Shown piece after piece: positions 36,156 through 46,982 of a stretch of DNA of 63,076 nucleotides. Origin of the DNA: Cladobotryum mycophilum (Eukaryota > Ascomycota > Sordariomycetes > Hypocreales > Hypocreaceae); assembly GCA_036429605.1 (NCBI GenBank), contig JAVFKD010000011.1:1-63076 (forward strand), in the 5' to 3' direction. The number at the start of each line of letters is the position of its first letter. The stretch's first letter is position 1. Below the pieces are notes generated by a model that saw only the letters and a list, made by a program, of their open reading frames with translations, was not told the DNA's origin and did no database searches. Both the position numbers and the translations under genes were made by a program.

Positions 36156-36193
36156 CATTCCATTTCCATTTCATTTCAAATGGAAATGGAATG
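36156..36193. repeat. 16-bp-arm perfect hairpin
   Basis: Arms CATTCCATTTCCATTT and its exact complement AAATGGAAATGGAATG are separated by a 6-base loop CATTTC. It could form a cruciform or an RNA stem. Confidence 0.9.
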
Positions 36194-36277
36194 GATCACC
36201 AGCCTGATTACCCAACCCATTGCATTGATACCTTGGATCACAGGTTGCCATGCTAGGAAATGTTAGATGATCGCTGT

Positions 36278-36693
36278 ATCCCTCCAGGGCGATAAGGCGG
36301 CAACCAGGTCACTTTCAGGGATGTTAGCCAATGAGATACCGCGCTATGAAAGATACATTATTTTTAGTGGTTAATAGGGCCATGATAGAAGTACCAACAA
36401 TTAGCTCGTGTACAAATTGCTACATCGCACTTATCACAACCCCGTCGAGTCATAGCGGGTTTTTGCCGTGCATTGAGGTTATTCGCAGTCATCTCGCTAA
36501 GCCCCTTGCTTTTTGACCGGACCTCTCCAACCCGTAGCCCCTGACAGGCTAAGCAACGACCTTGCTTTCCTCGTTGGACATGATTATGGCTATTTTCATT
36601 GTGTTAGAATGTATATATCTATAACGTACCACTAGCTGATGCAAGTGGTGTGGATCCCGTGACCTGGTTGCTGCCTTATCGCCCTGGAGGGGA
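36278..36693. repeat. Inverted repeat, about 35-bp arms around 345 bp
   Basis: The left arm (36278-36312) contains CCTCCAGGGCGATAAGGCGG and CAACCAGGTCAC; the right arm (36657-36693) is its reverse complement with about two mismatches. The interior is of normal composition and codes for nothing obvious. It could be a non-autonomous TIR element or the footprint of an inversion; a target duplication is not evident. Confidence 0.75.
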
Positions 36694-37013
36694 TAAGATT
36701 TCATGAGACATCCGTGCCGACCATTTCTCCGCATATCCGAGGATGACTAAATGTTATGGGTCCTAGTGGGATAGGACCCCGCATCTTGCTGATGAAATAC
36801 GAAGTACTCCGTACACTCCTAGCCAAAAGATAGCTCCCCCAAGATAGCCCAGCTTCAACACCAACCGCGCTAGACACGGACCGAATCCCGCCCAGTGTCA
36901 GACGGATCCTTTTACTAAAGTGATCTTGACTAACACAGTGCTATATCGCCTCATTGGAATTTTATTCTTACTTTGAAAACAGACTGCCCTCTATCCAGAG
37001 TGTTGCAAAGGCC

Positions 37014-40000
37014 ATGGGTAATAGGCACTCTTCTGGAAAGTGGTGGAAAAAGTTCAAGGGGAGCTCGAGGCTTTCTCGAACACAAAGAAACTCTCACGAC
37101 ATCGATACAACCTCGCCAGGCAACCTGCTACAAGGCATCACCGACGATGATACGAATGAGTCCTCTTCTACCGCAGCAGCAGCACCCCCTGTGACAGGTA
37201 ACCGAGTCGAGGATGCTGCAGAAGACATGGTCAACAATGGGTCTTTGTGGGATAGAGCGTACAATGGTCTTAAAGACTGTGAGCCTGATCTAATTACTGA
37301 GTATGAGAAACTTTTATCTCGAGTACTTGGTGGTGAGTTTCTGAGCCAGCCTGACTTATGGTATTTAAATTAACATAAAGAAAAACCAGTTCAAGCAACG
37401 AAACCAACAACCCCGACCGAAATTGAAGATACCAACGAAGTTGAGAATCAGATCCCTGCGCATGACGTGATTGCGCGTCAAAAGAAACTCAAGATAATAA
37501 CGGAGCTCGGCCTAGAGCACGTAAAGAACAAGGAGGTCAACGTGACATTATTAGGACATGACATAAACCTGGAAAATGTCATGGCCAATGTGGCGGGGGT
37601 TGTGGAATGGGCCGAGGATTACGTCAAGGATGCGATTAAGGACCTTCCTTACGCGCCCATCGTTATGGCAGGCGTCTCTCTGATCCTTCCCCTCCTAAAA
37701 AATCCGGTTGCCGCCAAAGAAGCCAATCGTGAAGGGTTCACATACGTCACCTCTAGGATACGCTACTACGGGGAGATGGAATCACTTCTGTTGCCTCAGT
37801 ACATGAAGGCTGGCGTCACGACTAACCTTACCAAGGATGTCATCGAGCTATATGAGCTCATTATTAGCTTCCAAGTGCATAGCGTTATCCGCTTCTACCG
37901 CAGCGGTACCAAGAACTTCTTTAGAGGGGCTGTGAATTACGACGACTGGGCCAATAAAGTCAAAGATATCAAGAACCGTGAAAAGGAACTTGGGTTAAAG
38001 TTTCATGAGGTTATGAATGCCACAAGCCTGCAAAAGTTGGAGAAGCTCGCTCAGAATGCGGATGAGTCGCGCGAGAAACTCGATGCTATTCTTAATGAAA
38101 TAAAGGAACTCACTCACATCGCTCGGGAAGGGCTAAGTCTGGCGCAGAGGATGGATCGATACCTGTCAAATACTGAGGGCCGTGTCTGTATAGAGGTTCT
38201 ACGGGCCACAAACCCCCTTGACGATAAGACCCGTATTGAGAAGGATAAGGGTGGCCTCCTTGAAGGCTCGTGTTCCTGGGTCATCAACGACACTGCTTTC
38301 CAAAAACTCCGTGGCGACAGTAGTAACGCACAAGTTCGGTTGCTCTGGATCAGAGGAGACCCAGGCAAAGGCAAGACGATGCTGGTCTGTGGCATTATCG
38401 ACAAGTTGAACGAATCAATTGAGCACACCGACAACATCGCGTTCTTCTTCTTCCAGGAGGTAGATGACCGCATTAATAATGCCACGGCGGTATTGCGAGG
38501 GCTGATTTCTATGCTTATTAAGCAGCGACCGTCACTCATCTCTTATGTTCAAAAACGTTATGATGACGATGGAAAGAAGTGTTTTGAAGGCCCTAATGCA
38601 TGGGTGGCGTTATCGAAGACGTTTACAAATATTTGCAATGACCCAAACCTACAAAATACCTATTTGCTTATTGACGCGCTTGACGAATGTACTACAGACT
38701 TGGACAAGCTTCTTGATCTAATTGTTGAGAAGGCATTAAGATATTCGCGCATCAGGTGGATCCTCTCGAGCCGCAACTGGCCGGACATCGAAAAGCGTCT
38801 TCATGAGGCGACACAGCAGGTGCAACTGCATCTTGAGCTGAACGAGGAATCAGTTTCAGCGTCCATTACACGATACGTTCAGTCCAATGTAGAATCGTTG
38901 GCAAAGCGAAACGAATACGACCATGGCACACGAGAAGCTGTCCAACAGTTTCTGTTATTGAACGCAAATGGCACCTTTCTCTGGGTCGCGTTGGTCTGTA
39001 AAGAACTCGCTAATATCTCGGCATGGGGGTTGAGCAAGTCTTAACATCGTTTCCGGCTGGACTTGATGGTCTCTATAAACGGATGATGGATCAAATTCGC
39101 AAGTCAAGGTATGCTAAACTCTGTATAAGTATACTGGCTGTCGTCTCGGTTGTACACCGACCAATCTCATTGAGTGAGCTAGAGACATTGGTAGAGATGC
39201 CCCCTCGAAGTTCCGGCAATGATAAAGCACTAAAGGAGATAGTGGGCCATTGCGGATCTTTTCTGACACTTCAAGAACGCACCGTTTCTTTTGTTCACCA
39301 GTCAGCCAAGGACTTTTTGCTTAAAAAGGCTTGTCATGAGATCTTTCCGTCTGGACAAGAAAAAGTGCATCATGACATCTTCTCACGATCCCTACAAGCC
39401 TTATCTGCAACACTACGACGCGATATATACAGTTTAGGCGCTCCTGGATATCACATCGATCAAGTCCCACAACCCGATCCAGATCCCCTAGTCGCAGTAC
39501 AGTACTCATGCGTCTACTGGATTGACCATCTCCACGCCTGTAGCCCTAGCAAGAACACAAAGGATGACCTGAAAGAGGGTGGCTTAATGGATGAATTCCT
39601 GCGCCATCATTTTCTCCACTGGCTAGAGGCTTTGAGTCTTCTACATGGCATATCAAAAGGCGCTCTTTCAATAGCAAGGCTCAGGGACCTACTTGGGGTT
39701 AGTTTCTATCTAACCGAATTGATTTCCAACATAAACTAACCAGAGCAGGAACAAATACCTGAAAGCCAAGTCTTAAGTTTAGTACAAGATGCAATGCGAT
39801 TTATTTTTCGACATGGATGGGTGATCGAGCACACGCCACTCCAAGCATACGTGTCTGCACTTATCTTTAGTCCTGAGCAGAGTAAACTACGGACAATATT
39901 CAAGGACGAAGAGCCGCCATGGATACTATCAAAGCCAGTTATGGAAGTGGACTGGGACGCCTGTCTGCAGACTCTTGAGGGCCATAATGATTCGGTAACC

Positions 40001-42040
40001 TCAGTTGTGTTCTCGCCTGATGGCCAGCGGCTCGCCTCAGGTTCTTGGGATAACACAGTCAAAATCTGGGATACAAACTCAGGCGCCTGTCTGCAGACTC
40101 TTGAGGGCCATAATCATTCGGTAAACTTAGTTGTGTTCTCGCCTGATGGCCAGCGGCTCGCCTCAGGTTCTTGGGATAACACAGTCAAAATCTGGGATAC
40201 AAACTCAGGCGCCTGTCTGCAGACTCTTGAGGGCCATAATCATTCGGTAACCTCAGTTGTGTTCTCGCCTGATGGCCAGCGGCTCGCCTCAGGTTCAGAA
40301 GATAACACAATCAAAATCTGGGATACAAACTCAGGCGCCTATCTGCAGACTCTTAAGGGCCATAATCATTCGGTAACCTCAGTTGTGTTCTCGCCTGATG
40401 GCCAGCGGCTCGCCTCAGGTTCAGAAGATAACACAGTCAAAATCTGGGATACAAACTTAGGCGCCTGTCTGCAGACTCTTGAGGGCCATAATCATTTGGT
40501 AATCTCAGTTGTGTTCTCGCCTAATGGCCAGCGGCTCGCCTCAGGTTCTTGGGATAACACAGTCAAAATCTGGGATACAAACTCAGGCGCCTGTCTGCAG
40601 ACTCTTGAGGGCCATAATCATTTGGTAACCTCAGTTATGTTCTCGCCTAATGGCCAGCGGCTCGCCTCAGGTTCACACGATAAGACAGTCAAAATCTGGG
40701 ATACAAACTCAGGCGCCTGTCTGCAGACTCTTGAGGGCCATAATCATTCGGTAAACTTAGTTGTGTTCTCGCCTGATGGCCAGCGGCTCGCCTCAGGTTC
40801 AGAAGATAACACAATCAAAATCTGGGATACAAACTCAGGCGCCTGTCTGCAGACTCTTGAGGGCCATAATCATTCGGTAACCTCAGTTATGTTCTCGCCT
40901 AATGGCCAGCGGCTCGCCTCAGGTTCACACGATAAGACAGTCAAAATCTGGGATATAAACTCAGGCGCCTGTCTGCAGACTCTTGAGGGCCATAATCATT
41001 CGGTAACCTCAGTTGTGTTCTCGCCTAATGGCCAGCGGCTCGCCTCAGGTTCACACGATAAGACAGTCAAAATCTGGGATACAAACTCAGGCGCCTGTCT
41101 GCAGACTCTTAAGGGCCATAATGATTGGGTAACCTCAGTTGTGTTCTCGCCTGATGGCCAGCGGCTCGCCTCAGGTTCAGGCGATAACACAGTCAAAATC
41201 TGGGATACAAACTCAGGCGCCTGTCTGCAGACTCTTAAGGGCCATAATCATTCGGTAAACTTAGTTGTGTTCTCGCCTGATGGCCAGCGGCTCGCCTCAG
41301 GTTCTTGGGATAACACAGTCAAAATCTGGGATACAAACTCAGGCGCCTATCTGCAGACTCTTAAGGGCCATAATCATTCGGTAACCTCAGTTGTGTTCTC
41401 GCCTGATGGCCAGCGGCTCGCCTCAGGTTCTTGGGATAACACAGTCAAAATCTGGGATACAAACTCAGGCGCCTGTCTGCAGACTCTTGAGGGCTATAAT
41501 AATTCGGTAAACTTAGTTGTGTTCTCGCCTGATGGCCAGCGGCTCGCCTCAGGTTCTTGGGATAACACAATCAAAATCTGGGATACAAACTCAGGCGCCT
41601 GTCTGCAGACTCTTAAGGGCCATAATGATTCGGTAACCTCAGTTATGTTCTCGCCTGATGGCCAGCGGCTCGCCTCAGGTTCAGAAGATAACACAGTCAA
41701 AATCTGGGATATAAACTCAGGCGCCTGTTTGCGGACTATATATATTGATCAGTCTATCGAATACCTGAAATTCGATCCAATAGATAACTCACGTCTTACT
41801 ACCGAGCTTGGAGTTCTAAGAATAGATATGTCTATCACAGAGATATCAGCTGAAATGTCTTCACGAGATGTGGACATCTATGGCTATCGCATAAGTTCTG
41901 ATGGTACATGGATCACAAAAGAAAACATGCCTCTAGTATGGTTGCCTCCAGAGTATCGATCAAGGGTATCAGCTGTGTTTGGAACCACAGTTGCCATTGG
42001 GTGCGTATCAAACCGGGTATTGGTAATGCGGTTTTCATAG
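37014..42040 (+). CDS. NWD-type NLR receptor: NACHT NTPase with 14 WD40 repeats, HET-E-like (one -1 frameshift)
   Basis: Three exons (37014-37332, 37390-39697, 39746-42040) yield 1640 residues if one G is restored at the G5 run 39025-39029; otherwise the frame stops at 39043. Introns: 37333-37389 (GTGAGT..CAG) and 39698-39745 (GTTAGT, CTAAC; acceptor 39745 or 39748). Residues about 70-420 match the NACHT N-terminal domain of fungal NWD proteins (LWDRAYNGLKD near 75). The NACHT domain has Walker A GDPGKGKT near 430 and Walker B LLIDALDEC near 535, then SSRNWPDIE. Fourteen 42-residue WD40 repeats fill about 948-1535, and a 105-residue unique tail follows. In Podospora, relatives such as HET-E and HET-D trigger cell death on non-self recognition, the WD40 repeats being the sensor. 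The downstream ATG (37014, CCATGG) was preferred to 36954. A role in heterokaryon incompatibility or pathogen sensing is inference. Confidence 0.92.
39959..41722 (+). repeat. 14 tandem 126-bp WD40-coding units
   Basis: Fourteen units of exactly 126 bp run without spacer. At protein level they vary almost only at positions 2, 7, 9, 11-12, 14-15, 17, 21, 30, 32, 34, 39 and 41 of the 42-residue unit. Position 30 shows Trp, Glu, His or Gly (SWD, SED, SHD, SGD); 11-12 show DS, HS, HL, DW or NS; 14-15 show TS, NL or IS. Remaining differences are nearly all single transitions. The high identity implies ongoing homogenisation, with repeat number free to vary by unequal exchange. Confidence 0.97.
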
Positions 42041-42221
42041 GTTAGGCTAGCTAGGAATAAAATCGATTCTGTTTCTATTTAGTGTCGTTTAGGAAATGTT
42101 ATTCTCAGAGGGTCTCATTCACAAGTCACTTCGAAGAAAACGACATAACCTCCGAAGTATATATAAATGCATATCCAAAGCCGTAATTTTATTAGGTGAG
42201 GGTGCTTAAGAACTAATTGGC

Positions 42222-42380
42222 CTAACATCTTTCTTTCTGCCAAAGAATGAATATACTTTTCAGACGGGATGGCTCGTATGCCTCTTCAGCCTGCTCTCGG
42301 GGTATGATAGCGTACCCCAGTTTGAGTGCGGCGGCTACCCACGCTCTTACTTGTTCCTACTCAAATTGAGTTTCAGGCAT
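42222..42380 (-). pseudogene. Remnant of the VG-aromatic small-protein family
   Basis: A minus-strand frame from ATG 42380 to TAG 42222 carries one in-frame TAG at codon 8 and then reads EQVRAWVAAALKLGYAIIPR and EQAEEAYEPSRLKSIFILWQ. KLGYAIIP aligns with KVGYIIHP (48326-49044) and KVGFVIAP (54427-54761). It lies just 180 bp downstream of the NWD receptor, on the opposite strand. No good donor and second exon follow, so I take it as a truncated relic; an unusual gene structure that skips the TAG is possible. Confidence 0.45.
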
Positions 42381-43319
42381 GGTATAAAGAATATTCGTAA
42401 ATGGTGTAACAGATAGAAATAAATGATTGCAACGGTCATGTTCAAACGAGGGGGGCGAATACGGTTTCTTATTTACTTTTACTACCTTTTCAGAGCGCTA
42501 CGGCTCCCGCGATACACTGTTAACCCTATCTTGACTACCTGCACTTTCATCCCATTCCGATGTCCCATTTAATTGCACATCCCACTACAGACACACCATC
42601 CATCCCATCGCCTTCAGTCACCCATTTTACCATCCTATTCTATCCCGATCTCACTCCTGATCCCACACTCACCGCTCATCCTAGCCACCAATAAATCAGC
42701 ATCCCATTTTACACCTGCCGGCCACTCATTTTACCGTCCCATCTTTGCGCCAACCCCGTTACCAATCATATCACCCCGCGTTCACCATTCATTGGATCAT
42801 CCTAATTCTGCCACTTATTCCATTTAACATCATGCCATTTACACTATCATTAAGCCAGTCATTTTACGAACCTATTTTGCCTCAATCCTCCGCTCTCTCA
42901 CGGCCTGCTGCTAATCAAATTACCCTATGTCCACGGCATAATAATCCCATTTCCACCACAATACCGTCTCTCCGCCTCATTTCCCACTATCCCACATCTG
43001 CCACAAGTTCAATTCATTATCCCATTTGCATGCTCTAATGCAACACAGTAGGAATACAATTTTCCTTGTCCTGCCCCACCCTGTCTACCCAAGGGGTCCT
43101 GTTTCCTTTACAATAATAACATACCTTTCTAGGCTATTGCTATATTTATAGAACGTTAATTTTTGTTCACCTTGTATGCATTGTGGCAACGACGCAACAC
43201 GACGGTCCGTTCAGGATCCACGCTGACAGCATATCTCGGATCTAAACAATCTTGGTCTTGATGAACATATATACTTAGTCATCCTGCAGGGAGCAGGGCC
43301 AGGTAGTTGCGGAACAGGT
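42381..43319. other. Pyrimidine-rich intergenic DNA with CCATTTTAC words
   Basis: From 42540 to 43040 the + strand is dominated by C, T and A, with recurring CCCATTTTAC, CCATTTAAC, CCATCCCAT and CATTTTACG words at irregular intervals. The two frames of 84 and 97 codons there (42573, 42745) are composition artefacts. The same word family appears at 35757-35955. The rest is unremarkable. Confidence 0.6.
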
Positions 43320-43404
43320 AAGTGGTGGAAAAAACACAGGTCTGGGTCGGCGCCTTTTCACTGCAGGTTCAGTGATTAATGGCCCGTGTTTTTTTCCACT
43401 GCTT
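43320..43404. mobile_element. Miniature hAT-like element (MITE), 85 bp
   Basis: Termini AAGTGGTGGAAAAAACAC and, inverted, AAGCAGTGGAAAAAAACAC pair over about 18 bp. The CAGTGG-type ends with an A-run are typical of hAT elements. An 8-bp duplication is not obvious. A related 72-bp element is at 52721-52792, and a hAT transposase relic is at 61.4-62.1 kb. Confidence 0.7.
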
Positions 43405-43952
43405 GCCTGGTTCACTCATCCCTGGCAAGGCATGCGGGGTCAAAAAGGTGCGCCTCGCTAATCTATGTTAGATAGCGGTTGTGGTAGGTTTGGCTATTCC
43501 TACCCTTTTTTATATCCCCCGCAAGCGTACAACGAGAAAACCCTGGCTACTCTGGCGTTACCGTGCGAGTGATGTACACTGCTGTAACGAATAAGCGCCG
43601 CTAAATAACTGCCCTTGATGGATCCAACATAAACATGCTTAATTTGGCACTTTTGAGGTTTTGGGACTGTGATAGCTTCACGGGAACCGAACCCACTTCC
43701 AGGTTGCAAATGCACACATGTTTCTTCCTGTATATAGCTTACGAATCGATGGTATTCTTATAATAATTATATTATAGCCAATCATCTAGGAACAAAAGGA
43801 GAATATTAAACACGTCTTCGAATAAACTATCCTATCGAGATAAAAAGTAAACTAATATCATTCTATAAACTTATCCATTAAATAAGAACCAGCTTAACAC
43901 AATGTGCAAAATTCACATAGCGTCATTGTCTTTTCTCCTAGATCTTCGCGCT
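43405..43952. other. Intergenic, nothing firm
   Basis: A 71-codon minus-strand frame (43500-43715) has no recognisable features. The segment next to the following gene is AT-rich and is probably its 3' untranslated region. Confidence 0.5.
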
Positions 43953-44857
43953 TTAGGAGTCGTGTTTCTTGTATAAATCGTCGATTAATAGTTTCGAGGC
44001 CTCCATAGCGATATTAAGAAGACGGATTGTTTTTTGAGGAATGTTAATGGTGGTTTTTGTGGAAATTTCTGATGTAGAAATCTCGAGTTGCAAAGACTGA
44101 AGATCGGGGGTTTTCAAGGCAGAATTTGCAAGTTCAATAGAGCAAATCATGGCCTGCAGACTGTAATCAATGAATTGCAAGGGCGGAGTCGAGTATGAGG
44201 TATTGGTAACAGAGAGTATGGTTTTAATCGTAATCTGCGCTGTATGAATCGTACTTTTCAAGACCCCGATAAGTAATTGTATGGTATGGAAAGTTTGGTT
44301 GAAATATTCGATACAGTCTTGCAACACGAGGCTCATTCCATATAAGATATTTGCCATTCTTCTTACGGCCTGGATTATCATATCCGAAAGTAATACGTGA
44401 GTTCGGCAATACTTGTTTGGTAATGCAAGCGGCGACGCAAGAAGCCGTCGTTTTCTCTTGCGACCATTCTCGGTATCGAACAGATATTCGTCTTCGTCGG
44501 TAGAAGATGTATCAGAGTCATCAGAAGAGGTATTGTTATCACTGCTCTGATATTTGTCTAATATACGTAATATTAGCCCAAAGTCACCTGGAGTGAGTTC
44601 ATAAGCAATGGCTACGAGCTACGCGTACCTTGCGTTTCGTGTGACGTGGATGCTGGAGTCGCAGAGAATGAAGCATCGGTGTTCGGCGGTCGGGAGGTAG
44701 TTGGAGTGACAGGGGGAGAAGAGATGGAAATCGGGGTGGGAGAGGTCAGGGTGGGAGAGGTCGGGGTGGGAGAGGTCGTGGTGGTAGATATCGAATCATC
44801 GAGGGTTGAAAGAAGAGAGCTTGGAACAACAGATGAATCCGTCTCAAGGCACACCAT
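43953..44857 (-). CDS. Ser/Thr-rich protein with helical C-terminus, unknown function
   Basis: Two exons, 44857-44629 and 44587-43953, with a 41-bp intron (GTACGC..CAG), give 287 residues with no defect. Residues 8-75 are Ser/Thr/Pro-rich with TSPTPTSPTLTSPTP repeats. A very acidic stretch (SSDDSDTSSTDEDEY near 95-110) is followed by GRKRKRR, a plausible nuclear signal near 117. The last 140 residues are predominantly helical and rich in Ile/Leu/Thr (LIGVLKSTIHTAQITIKTIL, then QFIDYSLQAMICSIELANSA) without charged coiled-coil heptads. An upstream in-frame ATG at 45010 would add a Pro/Leu-rich leader; I prefer 44857 because the added part looks untranslated. I do not recognise a family. Confidence 0.65.
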
Positions 44858-45126
44858 GGCTGGTACTTGAGGTTCGCTGATGGATAGAAGTCTGATGGAG
44901 TTGATAGAAAGAGGTAAAGTAGGGCTCACAAGGCCGAGAAGAAGAATCGAGGTTGGAGGCAATCTGAAGAAGAACGAAGGTGTCAAGGAGGGGGAGGGGA
45001 GGGGGGGCAACGGATTATAAAGCTGGTACCAGGTAGCTAGAGTGGGGTATTCCTCGTCATGTTATGATTCAAAAGGCACTAGTAATCCTGAAATAACATA
45101 CATTTGTACCACTATTTGTAACGTTA

Positions 45127-45938
45127 TTATGCAACTAACTCGTCGATACGGAAGACTCTCTCTCGTCGAGATTCCAGCTCTGGGGATGTGCACTTAGGTG
45201 GCTGTTCACTAGTATGCTTTGCGGCGTGTCGAGTCAGATCGTTTTTCTGGCTAAAGCCTTTATTGCAACCCGGAAAAGTGCATTTAAACGGCCGATCACC
45301 GGTATGCTTTGTGGCGTGTCGAGTTAGATCGCTCTTCTGGCTAAAGCCTTTATTGCAATCCGGAAAAGTACATTTAAACGGCCGGTCACCAGTATGCGTT
45401 GCGGCGTGTCGAGTGAGATCGCTTTTTCGGCTAAAGCCTCTATTGCAACCCGGAACAGGACATTTAAACAGCCAGTTACCGGTATGCATACTGGTATGTC
45501 GAGTTAGACTGGACTTCGCCGAGAAAGCTATTAGACAACCCGGAAAAGTACACTTAAACGGCCGTTTACCAGTATGTATTCTGGTGTGTCGAGTTAGACT
45601 GCCTTTTCCGCTCAAGACCCTTTGACAACCTGGAAAAGGACACTGAACCAGTAGTCCCCCGGTATGCCTTTTGGCGTGTCGAGTTAGATCGCTTTTTCGG
45701 CCAAAGCCTTTATTGCAACCCAGAACAGTACACTTAAACGGCCGGTCATCGGTATGTGTTCTGATGTGTTGGGTTAACTTTCCCTCTGCCATAAAGGCCT
45801 ACTGTAGATATTAGCAAGACTACACGTGCTCTAGACTTTCACGGCTTCTCTTACCTCCAAGCATGTCTCACACTTGAATAGCCCGTCTTTGTCGACAAAT
45901 TCCACCGAGCCGCCACTGTTACTGGGAGCCAATGCCAT
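45127..45938 (-). CDS. C2H2 zinc-finger protein with seven fingers
   Basis: Two exons, 45938-45855 and 45798-45127, with a 56-bp intron (GTAAGA..CAGTAG), give 251 residues without defect. The splice joins KCETCLE to AFMAEGKLTQHIRTH, completing finger 1 (CX2C..HX3H), which strongly supports the model. Fingers 2-7 are CX4C..HX3H of TFIIIA type, joined by TGxxPFKC-like linkers; several share long identical stretches (KSDLTRHA, CNKGFS), so the array has grown by duplication. An eighth finger is decayed (PKCTSPELESRRER). Residues 1-20 are a short Ser/Gly leader. Sequence-specific DNA binding is expected; targets are unknown. There is no separate activation domain, which is unusual for a transcription factor. 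Confidence 0.85.
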
Positions 45939-46099
45939 CTGTCATTACTATTCGAGTCGTTGTGGTCGGGTAGAGTTTGTGTATACTCAATCTAAAGAGG
46001 ATAGCGATGCGCCGGAGACAGGTTATAAATTAATGATAATTTATTTAGTACTGGATAAGAAGTTAGGAAGAGTAATTCAAGATCATCGAGATCAGACGC

Positions 46100-46982
46100 T
46101 TCTATTCATAGCAATTAATATCCATCCTAAAACAGTATAACTTTGAACAAATCTCGTCCGCTTCACAACTCCACGCACTAAATGCACAAGGAACACCGCG
46201 GGTAGCGCAGGGTACAATACCAATCGAGGGGTGGATGTACGGAGTACTCCGTACTTATCGGCAATCACAGACTTGGCTCCGATAGACAGAGAACTTGCAT
46301 ATGTACTTCAGCCCAAGCCTGTCTAGAGTGAGTGCGGCGACGTCCTGCCGCCAGCGGGCCTCTGCGCACTATGACCAGAAAAGCTAGAAGACATGGGTCG
46401 TATTGCCTTGGGTCGACAATATCCACTTTGGCCGACGGTGTCTGGGGTGCCCACAGGGTTATGAAGAGTTGGCCCAGATCGTCACGGTGGCGCATCCTCC
46501 TGATGGCTGCCGTCTCTTACCGACCTGTCAATGTGGCCCTAGCGCGGAGGACAATGCTTCCGGAACTACGGAGTATATCCCTTGCATACTCCGTACAGCT
46601 GAGATAATTCCACATAAGCGAAGCAATAAGCGAGTTCACTTGAAACTTTAGTAATATTCTTAGCGAGAGTTGGTAACGATAACTTGTAATTCCAACTGGA
46701 ATAGAGAGAGGGATCTGTGACTTTTCCGTGTGATTATAGTGTGTATAAAAGGCTATGTACATATGATACCCTTCAATTATACGCCACCCCTGTCATACGT
46801 CGAACAAAGCTTTACTTTATCCCGGAAATTGACCTTAGTACTTATAAGAATTTTGCCCGGAAGAATTTAGTATGCTTTACTAAAAAAACCTGATGGGCAC
46901 GCTGTATTTTTGGTAGAGAATTCTTGATCATTCAACGGCGACGGAAATATCGAGTATCCTCTAACTACTGTCGGTTTCCTTT
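46100..46982. other. Intergenic with palindromic TACGGAGTA words
   Basis: An exact 18-bp palindrome GTACGGAGTACTCCGTAC lies at 46237-46254, and half-sites (ACTACGGAGTA, ATACTCCGTAC) at about 46563-46597. The same word occurs near 28136, 36795, 58555 and 61171. Open frames on both strands at 46265-46650 are mutually overlapping and unconvincing. Confidence 0.5.

Larger units (their letters stand above)
35652..36953. other. Intergenic region upstream of the NWD receptor gene
   Basis: A C/T-rich block at 35757-35955 has degenerate CCATCCCATTTTAC words like those at 42540-43040 on the other side of the receptor. A perfect hairpin and a larger inverted repeat are listed separately. No gene is supported; frames at 36331 and 36549 are short and without features. 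Confidence 0.55.

Noticed and set aside
36954..37013. Upstream ATG (36954) as start of the receptor
   Set aside because: The added 20 residues have no domain support and the ATG at 37014 has a better context; not excluded.
40996..41700. Minus-strand frames within the WD40 array
   Set aside because: Antisense of the 126-bp repeats.
42573..43038. 84- and 97-codon frames downstream of the receptor
   Set aside because: Pro/Ser/His/Ile-rich text from a C/T/A-biased tract; no other support.
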